A DNA stretch of 46,574 bases, taken from the NCBI GenBank assembly GCA_020439995.1, contig JAGROY010000130.1, forward strand, positions 19,238 to 65,811. Direction: 5' to 3'. The notes under the pieces are model-generated. The model was given only the letters and a program-made list of their open reading frames with translations, did not search any database and was not told the DNA's origin. Below, in pieces: positions 16,910-25,398 of the stretch. Made by a program: the position numbers and the translations under genes. The DNA is from Verrucomicrobiia bacterium (GTDB taxonomy: Bacteria; Verrucomicrobiota; Verrucomicrobiia; Verrucomicrobiales; DEV007). The stretch's first letter is position 1, and the number at the start of each line of letters is the position of its first letter.

Positions 16910-17422
16910 ATGCAATTGTCCGCCTATCTAGTGAATTGGAATATCGCCTGCGACCTTGCGAAGGATGAAGATTTCGTGGATAAGGTGTTAGAGGAAGAGG
17001 TTCCTGAGATGTACGGCCCAGAATGCCCTTGGGATTCTGATAGCTGTATTCAGTACAGTGCTATTTCGGATACCCTACATCAATTGAAAGGGGAATTCGG
17101 TGAACCAACTGAATCGGCGCTATCTAGTCTTCGAGAGACGCTGTTCAACGAGGATATTATATTTCCAGAAGAGTTAGGATTACCTGTTGATCCAGAGGTA
17201 GTCGCAGGCTCTGTTCGTCCAGATTCCTGCATAAAAATATTTGAGGCCTTTGAGTCAATTGATTACGACCAATTAGAGAAGATATTTGGTGATCTTCCAA
17301 GTGCTCTGCGAGATAATTACGCTGAAATGGCACCCTATTTCGCTGAGTATATTCGGCAGTGGCATGGACTGTTTAGGTTGGCTAAGGAGCATGAATGTGG
17401 GGTGTTTATGCATCTTGGATAA
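16910..17422 (+). CDS. acidic hypothetical protein, distantly YfbM/DUF1877-like; possible integron cassette gene
   Basis: The 170-residue protein is strongly acidic and has no signal peptide or membrane segment. The C-terminal half (VRPDSCIKIFEAFESIDYDQLEKIFG ... AEYIRQWHGLFRLAKEHECGVFMHLG, residues about 105-170) has the pattern of YfbM/DUF1877 proteins: a helix after S/RPD, a helix pair, and a final helix-strand. I am not certain of this match. The gene is AT-rich compared with its neighbours. Twenty-three bases after the stop codon comes GCCTA joined to the 3' end of a class C group II intron on the other strand, which is what an integron cassette with an intron in its attC would look like. 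No recognisable Shine-Dalgarno precedes the ATG. Confidence 0.6.
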   Translation: MQLSAYLVNWNIACDLAKDEDFVDKVLEEEVPEMYGPECPWDSDSCIQYSAISDTLHQLKGEFGEPTESALSSLRETLFNEDIIFPEELGLPVDPEVVAGSVRPDSCIKIFEAFESIDYDQLEKIFGDLPSALRDNYAEMAPYFAEYIRQWHGLFRLAKEHECGVFMHLG

Positions 17423-17445
17423 CCTGATTGCGAGATTGAAAAGTA

Positions 17446-17450
17446 GCCTA
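17446..17450 (+). other. possible remnant of an attC R'' box at the intron junction
   Basis: GCCTA at 17446-17450 directly abuts the 3' end of the intron on the minus strand. An attC site opens with RYYYAAC, commonly GCCTAAC, just downstream of a cassette stop codon, and the distance here (24 nt from the stop) fits. Class C introns of the attC type are known to insert into the bottom strand of attC, opposite to the cassette gene. The rest of the attC is not visible, so the call rests on five bases, position and orientation. Confidence 0.35.
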
Positions 17451-17522
17451 ATCGGGTTGGCGGGAGATTTTAACTCCCGCCCCCCCACACCACCAAGCAT
17501 ACGGATCCGTACTAAGGCGGTT
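17451..17522 (-). mobile_element. 3' end (domains V and VI) of a class C group II intron, truncated
   Basis: Reading the minus strand, 17522-17489 is exactly 34 nt with the form of group II intron domain V: it opens AACCGCC and closes GGTGGT (stem of six pairs including one G-U), has an upper stem AGTACG/CGTATG-like capped by the tetraloop GATC, and a 2-nt bulge (GC) on the 3' side. The catalytic triad is CGC, as in class C introns. It is followed by GTGGGGGG, a domain VI hairpin at 17481-17459 (GGCGGGAG, loop, CTCCCGCC, with A-rich loop) and the terminal AACCCGAT ending at 17451. This matches the known arrangement at the 3' end of class C introns. No reverse-transcriptase frame is left: only about 290 nt separate domain V from the sulfatase start, so the 5' part and the maturase are lost. 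Confidence 0.8.
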
Positions 17523-17815
17523 GGGCTATGCAATGCTGACCGCATGGCACAGGCTACCTGCTTCGCATCGACACGCCACATGTTATCGATTCGGGCTTTG
17601 TAGATTGGGAGCCAGTTCGGTTCCTTTCTTCTTCGGCCCATCTGGATAACGGATGGATACCCATAGGTCGCGCATCAACAGTGGAGACTACGCTGGATTT
17701 AGAAGGAGGTTTTTCCAAGAAATGTGAGCCCCTCCAGAAGAATCGTCACCAATCACCACACACAGATGCGCAAGGGAGGGTTGCCCAACTGAATCCAATT
17801 GGGTAGAACAGCCCC
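17523..17815. other. intergenic remainder between intron end and sulfatase gene
   Basis: This stretch should have held the intron body but shows no maturase motif in any frame; the minus-strand frame ending near 17273 has no reverse-transcriptase resemblance. A dyad CCCAA (17784-17788) / TTGGG (17799-17803) lies just upstream of the sulfatase start and could be regulatory or chance. The sulfatase promoter is probably here. Confidence 0.45.
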
Positions 17816-19312
17816 ATGAATTTGATCAAGCCCCTGTTCCTGACTCTGGCGGTCGTCCTGTCTACCGCGCTCGCGCCCGCTGCTGAAAAGCCGAACATCG
17901 TCTTCATTTTCGCCGATGACATGGGGATCGGCGATGTTTCGCACAATGGCGGTAAAGCTCCGACACCGAATATTGACCGCCTCGCATCGGAAGGGATGCG
18001 TTTTACCGATGCCCATACTACGTCATCCGTCTGCACCCCCTCTCGCTATGGGCTGCTTACCGGTCGATACAGTTGGCGCACTCATTTGCAAAAAAGCGTT
18101 TACTTCGATCCGCACGACAAGCCACTCATCGCAGAAAATCAATCGACGGTGGCATCCATGCTCAAAGGAGCAGGCTACCACACCGGTTGCATTGGCAAGT
18201 GGCATCTGGGAATCGGGTGGAAATTTAAAGCGGACTTCAAACCATCGAAGGATCAGCCGGGGCAGGGCTGGGACATTGACTACAGCCAGCCAGCAGTAAC
18301 ACCCACCGCACACGGATTCGATTACTTCTTCGGCATCCAGGCTTCACTCGACATGGCACCCTACGTCTACATCGAGAACGGTCGCGCCACTGCAGCGGGT
18401 ACGGTCACGAAGGCCTTCCATCGCAAGGGCGCAGCAGCCGCAGATTTTGAAGCCGTCAATTGTCTGCGTGATTTCGCATCGAAGTCCGTGACCTATCTTG
18501 ATCAACGCGCTGCGGAGCGAGACAAACCATTCTTCCTGTACCTTCCCCTGACATCGCCACACACGCCCATCGTTCCGAGTCCGGATTGGGCAGGCAAGTC
18601 GGCCATCGGCAGCTATGGGGATTTTATCATGGAGACCGACTGGGTAGTCGGCCAGGTGCTCGCTGCTCTCGACAGGCATGATCTGACAAAAGACACCATC
18701 GTCCTGTTTGCAACCGACAACGGCTGCTCCCCCGCCGCCAACATCGATGAACTGGTGAAAAAGGGCCACAAGCCCAATGGAGACTTACGCGGCCACAAAG
18801 CAGACATCTACGAGGGCGGTCACCGGGTTCCTTTCATTGTTCGATGGCCGGGGACCACTGCAGCCGGGGCTAAGACGGACCGCATCACATCATTCAGCGA
18901 TTTCTACGCGACAGTCGCCGACGTCACCGGCAGCAAAATGAACCCCGCAGATGGAGTCGACAGTGTGTCATTCCTGCGCACACTGAAAGGCGAGCCTGAA
19001 CCTCCCCGCAGCGCGATTGTAAACCACTCAATCGGCGGATCGTTCGCCATTCGCGACGGCGACTGGAAACTTTGCATGTGCCCGGGCTCAGGCGGGTGGA
19101 GCGAGCCACGTCCCGGAAAAGAAGCCGCAGACGCCCCACGTGTGCAGCTTTTCAACCTCGCCACCGATCCCGGAGAGACGGAAAATCTTGAAGCCAAGCA
19201 TCCAGACCAGGTCGCCAGACTCACCGCACTGCTTGAAAGCTTCGTCCAAAACGGACGCAGCACGGACGGCCCTGCTCAAAGAAACGATGCCGAGATCGAC
19301 ATCCACAAGTGA
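17816..19312 (+). CDS. secreted type I sulfatase
   Basis: The 498-residue protein has a Sec signal peptide (residues 1-22, LFLTLAVVLSTALAPAAE). It then has the sulfatase core: KPNIVFIFADDMGIGDV with the metal-binding Asp pair at 34-35, and CTPSRYGLLTGR with Cys73 in the C-x-P-S-R motif that is oxidised to formylglycine. Further motifs are GKWHLG near residue 127, FATDNGC for metal binding, and GDWKLCM with TDPGETENL in the C-terminal subdomain. It should cleave sulfate esters, most likely of sulfated polysaccharides, in the periplasm or outside. The formylglycine-generating enzyme is not in the window. It stands alone on its strand, with the intron remnant upstream. The substrate cannot be read from the sequence. 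Confidence 0.95.
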   Translation: MNLIKPLFLTLAVVLSTALAPAAEKPNIVFIFADDMGIGDVSHNGGKAPTPNIDRLASEGMRFTDAHTTSSVCTPSRYGLLTGRYSWRTHLQKSVYFDPHDKPLIAENQSTVASMLKGAGYHTGCIGKWHLGIGWKFKADFKPSKDQPGQGWDIDYSQPAVTPTAHGFDYFFGIQASLDMAPYVYIENGRATAAGTVTKAFHRKGAAAADFEAVNCLRDFASKSVTYLDQRAAERDKPFFLYLPLTSPHTPIVPSPDWAGKSAIGSYGDFIMETDWVVGQVLAALDRHDLTKDTIVLFATDNGCSPAANIDELVKKGHKPNGDLRGHKADIYEGGHRVPFIVRWPGTTAAGAKTDRITSFSDFYATVADVTGSKMNPADGVDSVSFLRTLKGEPEPPRSAIVNHSIGGSFAIRDGDWKLCMCPGSGGWSEPRPGKEAADAPRVQLFNLATDPGETENLEAKHPDQVARLTALLESFVQNGRSTDGPAQRNDAEIDIHK

Positions 19313-19506
19313 ACCTGGCCCCGCCAGTTTCAGATCAATGGAATGGAACATCCTGCGCTGGTGCCGAGACGGATAGCGCGAGGGTGATGAGCAAGCTAAT
19401 GAAGAGCAAGATCTCCATGCCTGGAAGGCTGGCTTGAGACATCCTGTTGGTCAATACATTCGCGCGGACTTGAAATCATCGCAATTCGGGGTGATGAATA
19501 GCGCAT

Positions 19507-19860
19507 ATGCTGCCCGTCTGGCTCAAATATCTCATCACCGCTGGTATCATTGTTGGTGTTTCAGAACTGGCAAAACGTGCCGACCGACTCGGAGCGGCAG
19601 TGGGAGCATTGCCATGGATGACCACACTGGTGTTAGTCTGGCTTTACGTGGAGAAGCAGCCGTCTGCAAAAATCGAGAACCATGCCTGGTATACCTTCTG
19701 GTATGTCTTGCCAACCATGCCCATGTTTCTGCTCATTCCATGGTTGCTGAAGAAAGGGATGGGCTTTCCGTGGGTAATGGGGCTCTCCGCGCTCGTCACA
19801 GTGGCGGCTTTTTTCCTTACTGCAGCAATCCTGCGTAGATTCGGGATCGATCTCTACTGA
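19507..19860 (+). CDS. DUF3147 membrane protein
   Basis: The 117-residue protein has four hydrophobic segments: about 4-22 (VWLKYLITAGIIVGVSELAK), 30-48 (LGAAVGALPWMTTLVLVWLY), 63-82 (YTFWYVLPTMPMFLLIPWLL) and 90-108 (WVMGLSALVTVAAFFLTAAI). The motif SELAKR near the start, the central LP..TxLxLxWLY and the pattern FWYVLPTMPMFLLIPWLL are those of the DUF3147 family of small integral inner-membrane proteins of unknown function. No close operon partner: 194 nt separate it from the sulfatase and 124 nt from the DUF1592 gene. Confidence 0.85.
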   Translation: MLPVWLKYLITAGIIVGVSELAKRADRLGAAVGALPWMTTLVLVWLYVEKQPSAKIENHAWYTFWYVLPTMPMFLLIPWLLKKGMGFPWVMGLSALVTVAAFFLTAAILRRFGIDLY

Positions 19861-19984
19861 TTGATTAGAATAAGGCAATTGTCCGACAGCTTGCGTGCCA
19901 ACCCTTGTATTTCCGAGGTTTCGTCGCTGCAACAAGCCAGAAACAGTATTGTGAGATGCCGTCGATCACTTTATTGTTGCGGCA

Positions 19985-22399
19985 ATGCAGCGATCCCCCC
20001 AGCAGTTGATCACCCATCGCAAGACTTGGTTCCTTGGCGCGATCGTGTCATCAGCGGTTTTATTCTCGGGAAATGGTGCGCGCGGTCAGAGTTCGACTGG
20101 AGAAGTGGCGATCCTTGAGCTAGTCGAGAACTACTGCGTGGACTGTCACAATGCCGACAAGAAAAAGGGCGAGTTCGACATTGAGAGCATTCTTGAAGCG
20201 GACATCACCGAGCACTCGAACGCCTGGGAGGCGGTGGTGAGGAGACTGCAATCGCGCCAGATGCCACCGCCTGATCGGAAGCGCCCGGCTGAAAGTGACT
20301 ATGATCTCGTGCTGGGACAATTGATTGGAACACTCGATGCCCAGGCCGCATCCGATCCAAAGCCTGGACGTGTGGAAACATTTCGACGACTCAATCGCAC
20401 CGAATACCAGAATGCGATTCGCGATCTGCTGGCGATCGAGATTGATGCCGCTGCTTACCTCCCAAAAGACGAGGAAAGTCACGGCTTTGACAATATCACC
20501 GTGGGGACACTGTCGCCCGCACTTTTGGATCGCTACATCTCGGCGGCGCAGAAGATCAGTCGACTGGCGGTAGGCACGATGTCAACCAAACCTGGCGGCG
20601 AAACCTTCCGCATCCGCCCCGATCTTACGCAGGAGAAGCACGTGGAGGGACTCCCGATCGGCACGCGTGGTGGCGGGCTGTTCACTTACACGTTTCCTCA
20701 AGACGGCGAATACAAGATCGAAGTCCTGCTCGCGCGCGACCGTAACGAACACGTCGAAGGAATGCGGGGGAAGCACGAGATGGAGATCCTGATCGACCGC
20801 CAGCCGGTCGAAACATTTTCGATCACCGGCCCAGGAGCAGATCAGGATCACACCAAAATCGACAAGCACCTCAACTTAAAAACATTCGTGGAAGCTGGCG
20901 TGCACAAGGTAGGCGTCACCTTTGTGCAGCAGGGCTCCCCATTGCTGGAGAACAAACGTCAACCATTCGAGGCAAGCTACAATATGCACCGGCACCCGCG
21001 TCGCGGACCTGCGGTGTATCAGGTTTCGATCACCGGCCCGTTCGATGCCAAAGGAGCAGGCGAGACGGCGAGCAGAGCGAAGATCTTCATTCAGCAGCCT
21101 GCAGACGAAAGTGAGCAGGAACCCGCAGCCAGAGTCATCCTGACGAACCTGATGAAGCGCGCCTTCCGCCGTGCCATTGCGGATTCTGATTTGGAGAACC
21201 CGATGGCATTCTACAGGGAAGGAGCGGCAACCGAAGGCGGATTCGACGCCGGGATCGAGGGCGCGCTCAGTGCGATCCTCGTCAGCCCGGAGTTTCTGTT
21301 TCGGATTGAGAAGGAACCGGAAGATGCAGAACCAGGAAAGGCTTACGCCATCAGCGATGTCGAACTGGCGAGCCGTCTTTCCTTTTTCATCTGGAGCAGC
21401 CTACCCGACGACGAGCTGCTGGATCTCGCAATCGCCGGGAAACTGCGCGAAGCGGGAGTGCTCGAGGCGCAGGTTCGAAGAATGCTGGCCGATGCGCGAT
21501 CGATCAGTCTGGTCAACAACTTTGCCAGCCAGTGGCTGCATCTGCGCAACCTGGAATCCGTCACCCCCGACCTGCGCATGTTCCCCGACTTTGACGACAA
21601 TCTGCGGCAGGCATTTCGCAAAGAAACGGAACTCTTTGTTGAAAGCATTCTACGCGAAGATCGCAGCGTCGTGGATTTACTCAAAGCCAACTACACGTTC
21701 CTCAACGAACGGCTGGCCCGCCATTACGGGATCCCGAATATTATTGGCAGTCGCTTTCGCCGGGTCGATGTGGATCCCGCGCAGCATCGGGGCGGTTTGC
21801 TGAGACAGGGCAGCATTCTCACCGTCACATCATATGCCACGCGGACGTCGCCGGTGATCCGCGGCAACTGGGTGCTTGAAAACATCATCGGCACTCCCCC
21901 GCCGCCACCGCCACCTAACATTCCCGCACTGGACGACAATAAAGTCGCAGCCGGACTACCCATGCGCGAACGCCTGGCCAAGCATCGGGCGAACCCGGCG
22001 TGTGCGAGTTGCCACAATCTCATGGATCCGGTCGGTTTCTCCCTTGAGAGCTTTGATGCAGTGGGACGCTGGCGGGAATTCGAAAATGGAGCCGAAGTCG
22101 ACGTCTCAGGCGGGCTCCCCGACGGCAGCGTTTTTGTAGGCGTTACCAGTCTCGAAGACGGGTTGCTGAGGCGTCCGGAATTGTTTGTGAATACTCTCAG
22201 CGAAAAGCTGCTGACATTTGCCCTTGGCCGGGGCACTGAGCCTTCCGATGCACCCGCCGTCCGCCAGATCGTACGTGAGGCCGAGCGCGACGGATACCGG
22301 CTGTCATCCATCATTCTCAGCATCACCAAAAGCGTTCCCTTTCAGATGAGAGAATCTGCCGAACAGGCGCAACAACCCAACGAACACCCAGTAGAATAG
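19985..22399 (+). CDS. PSCyt-DUF1587-DUF1595-DUF1592-DUF1588-DUF1585 exported protein
   Basis: The 804-residue protein has an N-terminal signal segment (WFLGAIVSSAVLFSGNGARG). It then has a cytochrome-like motif CVDCHN near residue 52 with MPPPDRKRP as distal part, DUF1587 (about 125-190, FRRLNRTEYQNAIRDLLAI and DEESHGFDNI), a central carbohydrate-binding-like stretch, DUF1595 (about 380-445, ARVILTNLMKRAFRRA ... ILVSPEFLFRIE), DUF1592 (about 452-585, ELASRLSFFIWSSLPDDELL), DUF1588 (about 598-700, HRGGLLRQGSILTVTSYA, and the second heme motif CASCHNLMDPVGF) and DUF1585 at the end. This order is standard for Planctomycete/Verrucomicrobia proteins of unknown function. Its DUF1552 partner begins 8 nt after the stop. 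Confidence 0.93.
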   Translation: MQRSPQQLITHRKTWFLGAIVSSAVLFSGNGARGQSSTGEVAILELVENYCVDCHNADKKKGEFDIESILEADITEHSNAWEAVVRRLQSRQMPPPDRKRPAESDYDLVLGQLIGTLDAQAASDPKPGRVETFRRLNRTEYQNAIRDLLAIEIDAAAYLPKDEESHGFDNITVGTLSPALLDRYISAAQKISRLAVGTMSTKPGGETFRIRPDLTQEKHVEGLPIGTRGGGLFTYTFPQDGEYKIEVLLARDRNEHVEGMRGKHEMEILIDRQPVETFSITGPGADQDHTKIDKHLNLKTFVEAGVHKVGVTFVQQGSPLLENKRQPFEASYNMHRHPRRGPAVYQVSITGPFDAKGAGETASRAKIFIQQPADESEQEPAARVILTNLMKRAFRRAIADSDLENPMAFYREGAATEGGFDAGIEGALSAILVSPEFLFRIEKEPEDAEPGKAYAISDVELASRLSFFIWSSLPDDELLDLAIAGKLREAGVLEAQVRRMLADARSISLVNNFASQWLHLRNLESVTPDLRMFPDFDDNLRQAFRKETELFVESILREDRSVVDLLKANYTFLNERLARHYGIPNIIGSRFRRVDVDPAQHRGGLLRQGSILTVTSYATRTSPVIRGNWVLENIIGTPPPPPPPNIPALDDNKVAAGLPMRERLAKHRANPACASCHNLMDPVGFSLESFDAVGRWREFENGAEVDVSGGLPDGSVFVGVTSLEDGLLRRPELFVNTLSEKLLTFALGRGTEPSDAPAVRQIVREAERDGYRLSSIILSITKSVPFQMRESAEQAQQPNEHPVE

Positions 22400-22407
22400 C
22401 CACCGTC

Positions 22408-23754
22408 ATGAGCTTCATCACCCGCAAATCGCTACCCCGGAGGACGTTCATTAGAGGAGTCGGCGCGTCCTTTGCCTTACCACTGCTGGATGCAATGATT
22501 CCGGCCGCCACAGCTGAACCCAGGATTGCATCGCTGGGCGTACGAAGACTCGGCTATGTATTCATGCCCATGGGATGCGATGAATCCCGCTGGACGCCAC
22601 GCAGCGAGGGCAATCTCGACAAGTTGTCGCCCATCCTCGAATCTCTGGCACCCGTGAGGGACAAGACCGCGGTCTTCACTAACATGGAACTAAGACCAGC
22701 CTATCCCGGTTCCCACGCCACGTCGAATTCGTCTTTCCTCAGCGCCGCCAAGGCCAAGGTAACGGAAAGCACCGACTACTACCTTGGCACCACGGCCGAT
22801 CAGGTCGCAGCGAAACAGATTGGCCAGCAGACGCAACTACCGTCGCTTGAGCTCGCGATGGATCTGCTGCAGACCGTCGGCCAGTGCGACAACGGATATG
22901 CCTGCGTCTACCAGAACAATCTGTCATGGTCATCGCCGACCACACCACTCCCAGCGGAAGCTCACCCGCGTCTTGTCTTTGAAAACCTGTTCGGCGAAGG
23001 CGGCACGCCCGACGAACGCCGCGCCGCACTGCGCAAGCGCGCCAGCCTGCTGGACTCCATCGCAGACGACATGAACCGGCTGAAGCGCGATCTAGGTAGC
23101 AGCGACAAAGCCCGCATCACCGAGTATCTCGATTCGATTCGTGAGGTTGAGCGCCGTATTCAAAAAGCTGAAACGGATACCAAAGACAAACCGCTGCCCG
23201 ATCTCGACCGCCCCATGGGCGTCCCCGCAGCCTTTGCCGATCACGCGCGGCTGATGTTTGATCTGCAATTACTGGCGTTTCAGGGAGATATCACACGTGT
23301 GACCACGTTTCAGCTGGCCCGTGAAACGAGCAACCGCTGCTACCCGGAAATCGGTGTTTCCGATCCGCATCACCCGCTTTCTCACCATGGGGACGACCCG
23401 GAAAAGATCGCGCGAATGGCGAAGATCAATGCGTTCCATGTCTCGCTGTTTGCGGAGTATCTTGAAAAACTCCAGAACACGCCCGAGGGCAACGGCTCAC
23501 TGCTCGACAGCGCCTTGCTTCTCTACGGAAGCGGCATCGGTAATCCGAACGTTCACAATCACACCAACCTGCCGATCATCGTCGCCGGAGGCGCAGCTGG
23601 CGGAATGAAAGGCAACCGGCACATCCGCTACGAAAAACCAACTCCACTGGCAAACCTTCACCTCACCCTGCTGGACAAAGCTGGCGTCCGCCTGGATTCC
23701 TTCGGCGACAGCACAGGCAAGATTGACGGTTTGTTTGAAACGTTGTCCATCTAG
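22408..23754 (+). CDS. DUF1552 protein with Tat signal
   Basis: The 448-residue protein has a twin-arginine leader (LPRRTFIRGVGASFALPLLDAM) and the DUF1552 body: RRLGYVFMPMGCD, LAPVRDKTAVFTNMELRP, SNSSFLSAAKAK, a conserved SLELAMD, and LLLYGSGIGNPNVHNHTNLPIIVAGGA near the end. It is probably structurally related to DUF1501 and sulfatase-like folds. It directly follows the DUF1592 gene (8 nt), a constant pairing, so the two proteins very likely act together outside the cytoplasm. Confidence 0.93.
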   Translation: MSFITRKSLPRRTFIRGVGASFALPLLDAMIPAATAEPRIASLGVRRLGYVFMPMGCDESRWTPRSEGNLDKLSPILESLAPVRDKTAVFTNMELRPAYPGSHATSNSSFLSAAKAKVTESTDYYLGTTADQVAAKQIGQQTQLPSLELAMDLLQTVGQCDNGYACVYQNNLSWSSPTTPLPAEAHPRLVFENLFGEGGTPDERRAALRKRASLLDSIADDMNRLKRDLGSSDKARITEYLDSIREVERRIQKAETDTKDKPLPDLDRPMGVPAAFADHARLMFDLQLLAFQGDITRVTTFQLARETSNRCYPEIGVSDPHHPLSHHGDDPEKIARMAKINAFHVSLFAEYLEKLQNTPEGNGSLLDSALLLYGSGIGNPNVHNHTNLPIIVAGGAAGGMKGNRHIRYEKPTPLANLHLTLLDKAGVRLDSFGDSTGKIDGLFETLSI

Positions 23755-23800
23755 TCCATCCCGACGTTGTCCAAATCCCCCCCATCAAGCGCAACCTCAA

Positions 23801-23847
23801 TCATCTGTGCCCATCTGTAGATGTCTGTACCCATCTGTGTTAAAAAA
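23801..23847. repeat. short CATCTGT direct repeats ahead of the ankyrin gene
   Basis: CATCTGT occurs three times with spacing of 10 and 20 bases (starting 23802, 23812 and 23832), with a variant ATGTCTGTA between, and the last copy runs into GTTAAAAAATTC just before the ankyrin gene. Similar phrases (CATCTGTG followed by TTAAAA) recur in intergenic regions of related genomes in my recollection, so this may be a dispersed repeat rather than a gene-specific site. Confidence 0.4.
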
Positions 23848-23862
23848 TTCAGCTAAATCACC

Positions 23863-25344
23863 ATGAAGCACCGTCTCCACAAGCTCATGTTAGCCACCTT
23901 ACTGGCGATCCCCGCTCGTGGGGACAACGCTTCTTCGCTCGCGACTGCCGTGGAAGCGGGAGACGTGGCGCAAATTGAAAGGCTTTTAGCCGCTCAAACA
24001 GAGGTAAACAGCGCACAAGCCGATGGCATGACGCCGCTACACTGGGCCGTCTATCGCGATGATACGAACCTCAGCAAGCATCTGTTGGAACTGGGAGCGA
24101 ATGCCTCAGCTGAAAACCGGTATGGCATTCATCCACTCTATCTCGCATGCCTCAATGGCAACGCAGAACTCGTCTCCGAACTTCTCAAAGCAGGGGCCGA
24201 TCCCAACTCCACCATCCGTGGCGGCGAGACGGCACTGATGACCGCTGCACGCACAGGAAAAGCGGGCGCAGTCACCGCACTGATCGAGGCGGGCGCGCAA
24301 TTGGACAGCAGCGAGCGCGGCGGACAGACCGCAATCATGTGGGCCGCTGCGGAGGGGCATACCGAGGTGGTGAAAACATTACTCGACGCGGGTGCCGATT
24401 TCACGTCGGCACTGGAACGTTCGGGATTCACCCCATTTTTTTTCGCCATTCGCGGCGGACACACGAATACCGTGAAGCTGTTCCTCGACCACGGCATCGA
24501 TGTCAACGCGACAATGACTCACGAGCGAAGCGGCGGCAGACTTCCGATGCGCGGCACCAGCCCGCTGATACTCGCCATCGAAAACGGGCACTATGACCTT
24601 GCAGTGGATCTTCTCGACGCTGGTGCAGATCCCAGCGACGACCGCTCCGGCTACACTCCCCTTCACACGCTCACCTGGATTCGCAAGCCGGACTTTGGCG
24701 AATCAGAAGCGGGCGATCCGCCGCCAAAAGGATCTGGTCGACGGAACAGCACGCAAATGGCACGCGAGCTGGTGGCACACGGGGCGGACGTTAATGCCAG
24801 ACTGAAACGAGGACGCCGTGCTGGAGGTGGTAATGTGAGTGTGATCGGGGCCACTCCCCTTTTTCTTGCTGCCGACCGCGCGGATCTCGAATACATGCAG
24901 CTCCTCGTAGAGCTCGGTGCCGATCCCTTGATGCCAAATGACGATGGCTGCACGCCACTCATGGTCGCTGCTGGAATCGGAAGCACCGCGCCCGAAGAAG
25001 AAGCTGGCTCAGAAGCCGAGTGCCTGGCGGCGGTCAAGTTCCTGGTATCAGTTGGAGCCTCCATCGACACCGTCGATGCCAACGGCGAAACCGCCATGCA
25101 CGGGGCCGCCTACAAAAACATCCCGTCGATGGTCGAGTATCTGAACAGCCTCGGTGCCGACATCAACATCTGGAACACCGAGAACAAACTGAAAAGAACA
25201 CCCCTCTTAATCGCCCAAGGCTACCGCCCAGGAAACTTCAAACCCTCGTTCGCAACAGCCGATGCCATTGTGGCCGCCATGCTCTCCCACGGAGTCAAGC
25301 CCCCTTCCGGGCCGAAGCCGAAACATACGAATTACGCGAATTAG
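23863..25344 (+). CDS. secreted ankyrin-repeat protein
   Basis: The 493-residue protein has an N-terminal signal peptide (LHKLMLATLLAIPARGDN) and then about ten ankyrin repeats of 31-35 residues from residue 25 to the end. Examples are DGMTPLHWAVYRDDTNLSKHLLELGA, GETALMTAARTGKAGAVTALIEAGA, GQTAIMWAAAEGHTEVVKTLLDAGA, and near the end NGETAMHGAAYKNIPSMVEYLNSLGA. A longer insertion with Pro/Gly/Arg-rich sequence lies at about residues 280-325. Ankyrin proteins mediate protein-protein contacts. In this phylum they often follow DUF1592/DUF1552 pairs, and here the gap is 108 nt, so it is likely a third partner of that module in the periplasm. Confidence 0.92.
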   Translation: MKHRLHKLMLATLLAIPARGDNASSLATAVEAGDVAQIERLLAAQTEVNSAQADGMTPLHWAVYRDDTNLSKHLLELGANASAENRYGIHPLYLACLNGNAELVSELLKAGADPNSTIRGGETALMTAARTGKAGAVTALIEAGAQLDSSERGGQTAIMWAAAEGHTEVVKTLLDAGADFTSALERSGFTPFFFAIRGGHTNTVKLFLDHGIDVNATMTHERSGGRLPMRGTSPLILAIENGHYDLAVDLLDAGADPSDDRSGYTPLHTLTWIRKPDFGESEAGDPPPKGSGRRNSTQMARELVAHGADVNARLKRGRRAGGGNVSVIGATPLFLAADRADLEYMQLLVELGADPLMPNDDGCTPLMVAAGIGSTAPEEEAGSEAECLAAVKFLVSVGASIDTVDANGETAMHGAAYKNIPSMVEYLNSLGADINIWNTENKLKRTPLLIAQGYRPGNFKPSFATADAIVAAMLSHGVKPPSGPKPKHTNYAN

Positions 25345-25398
25345 GATTAGGGGCTGCAGATTGCAACGTTCTCATAGTTCAAGATCCCGCAACTACTT

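Noticed and set aside
17523..17700. Possible maturase remnant of the group II intron
   Set aside because: No reverse-transcriptase or maturase motif is visible in any minus-strand frame between domain V and the sulfatase gene.
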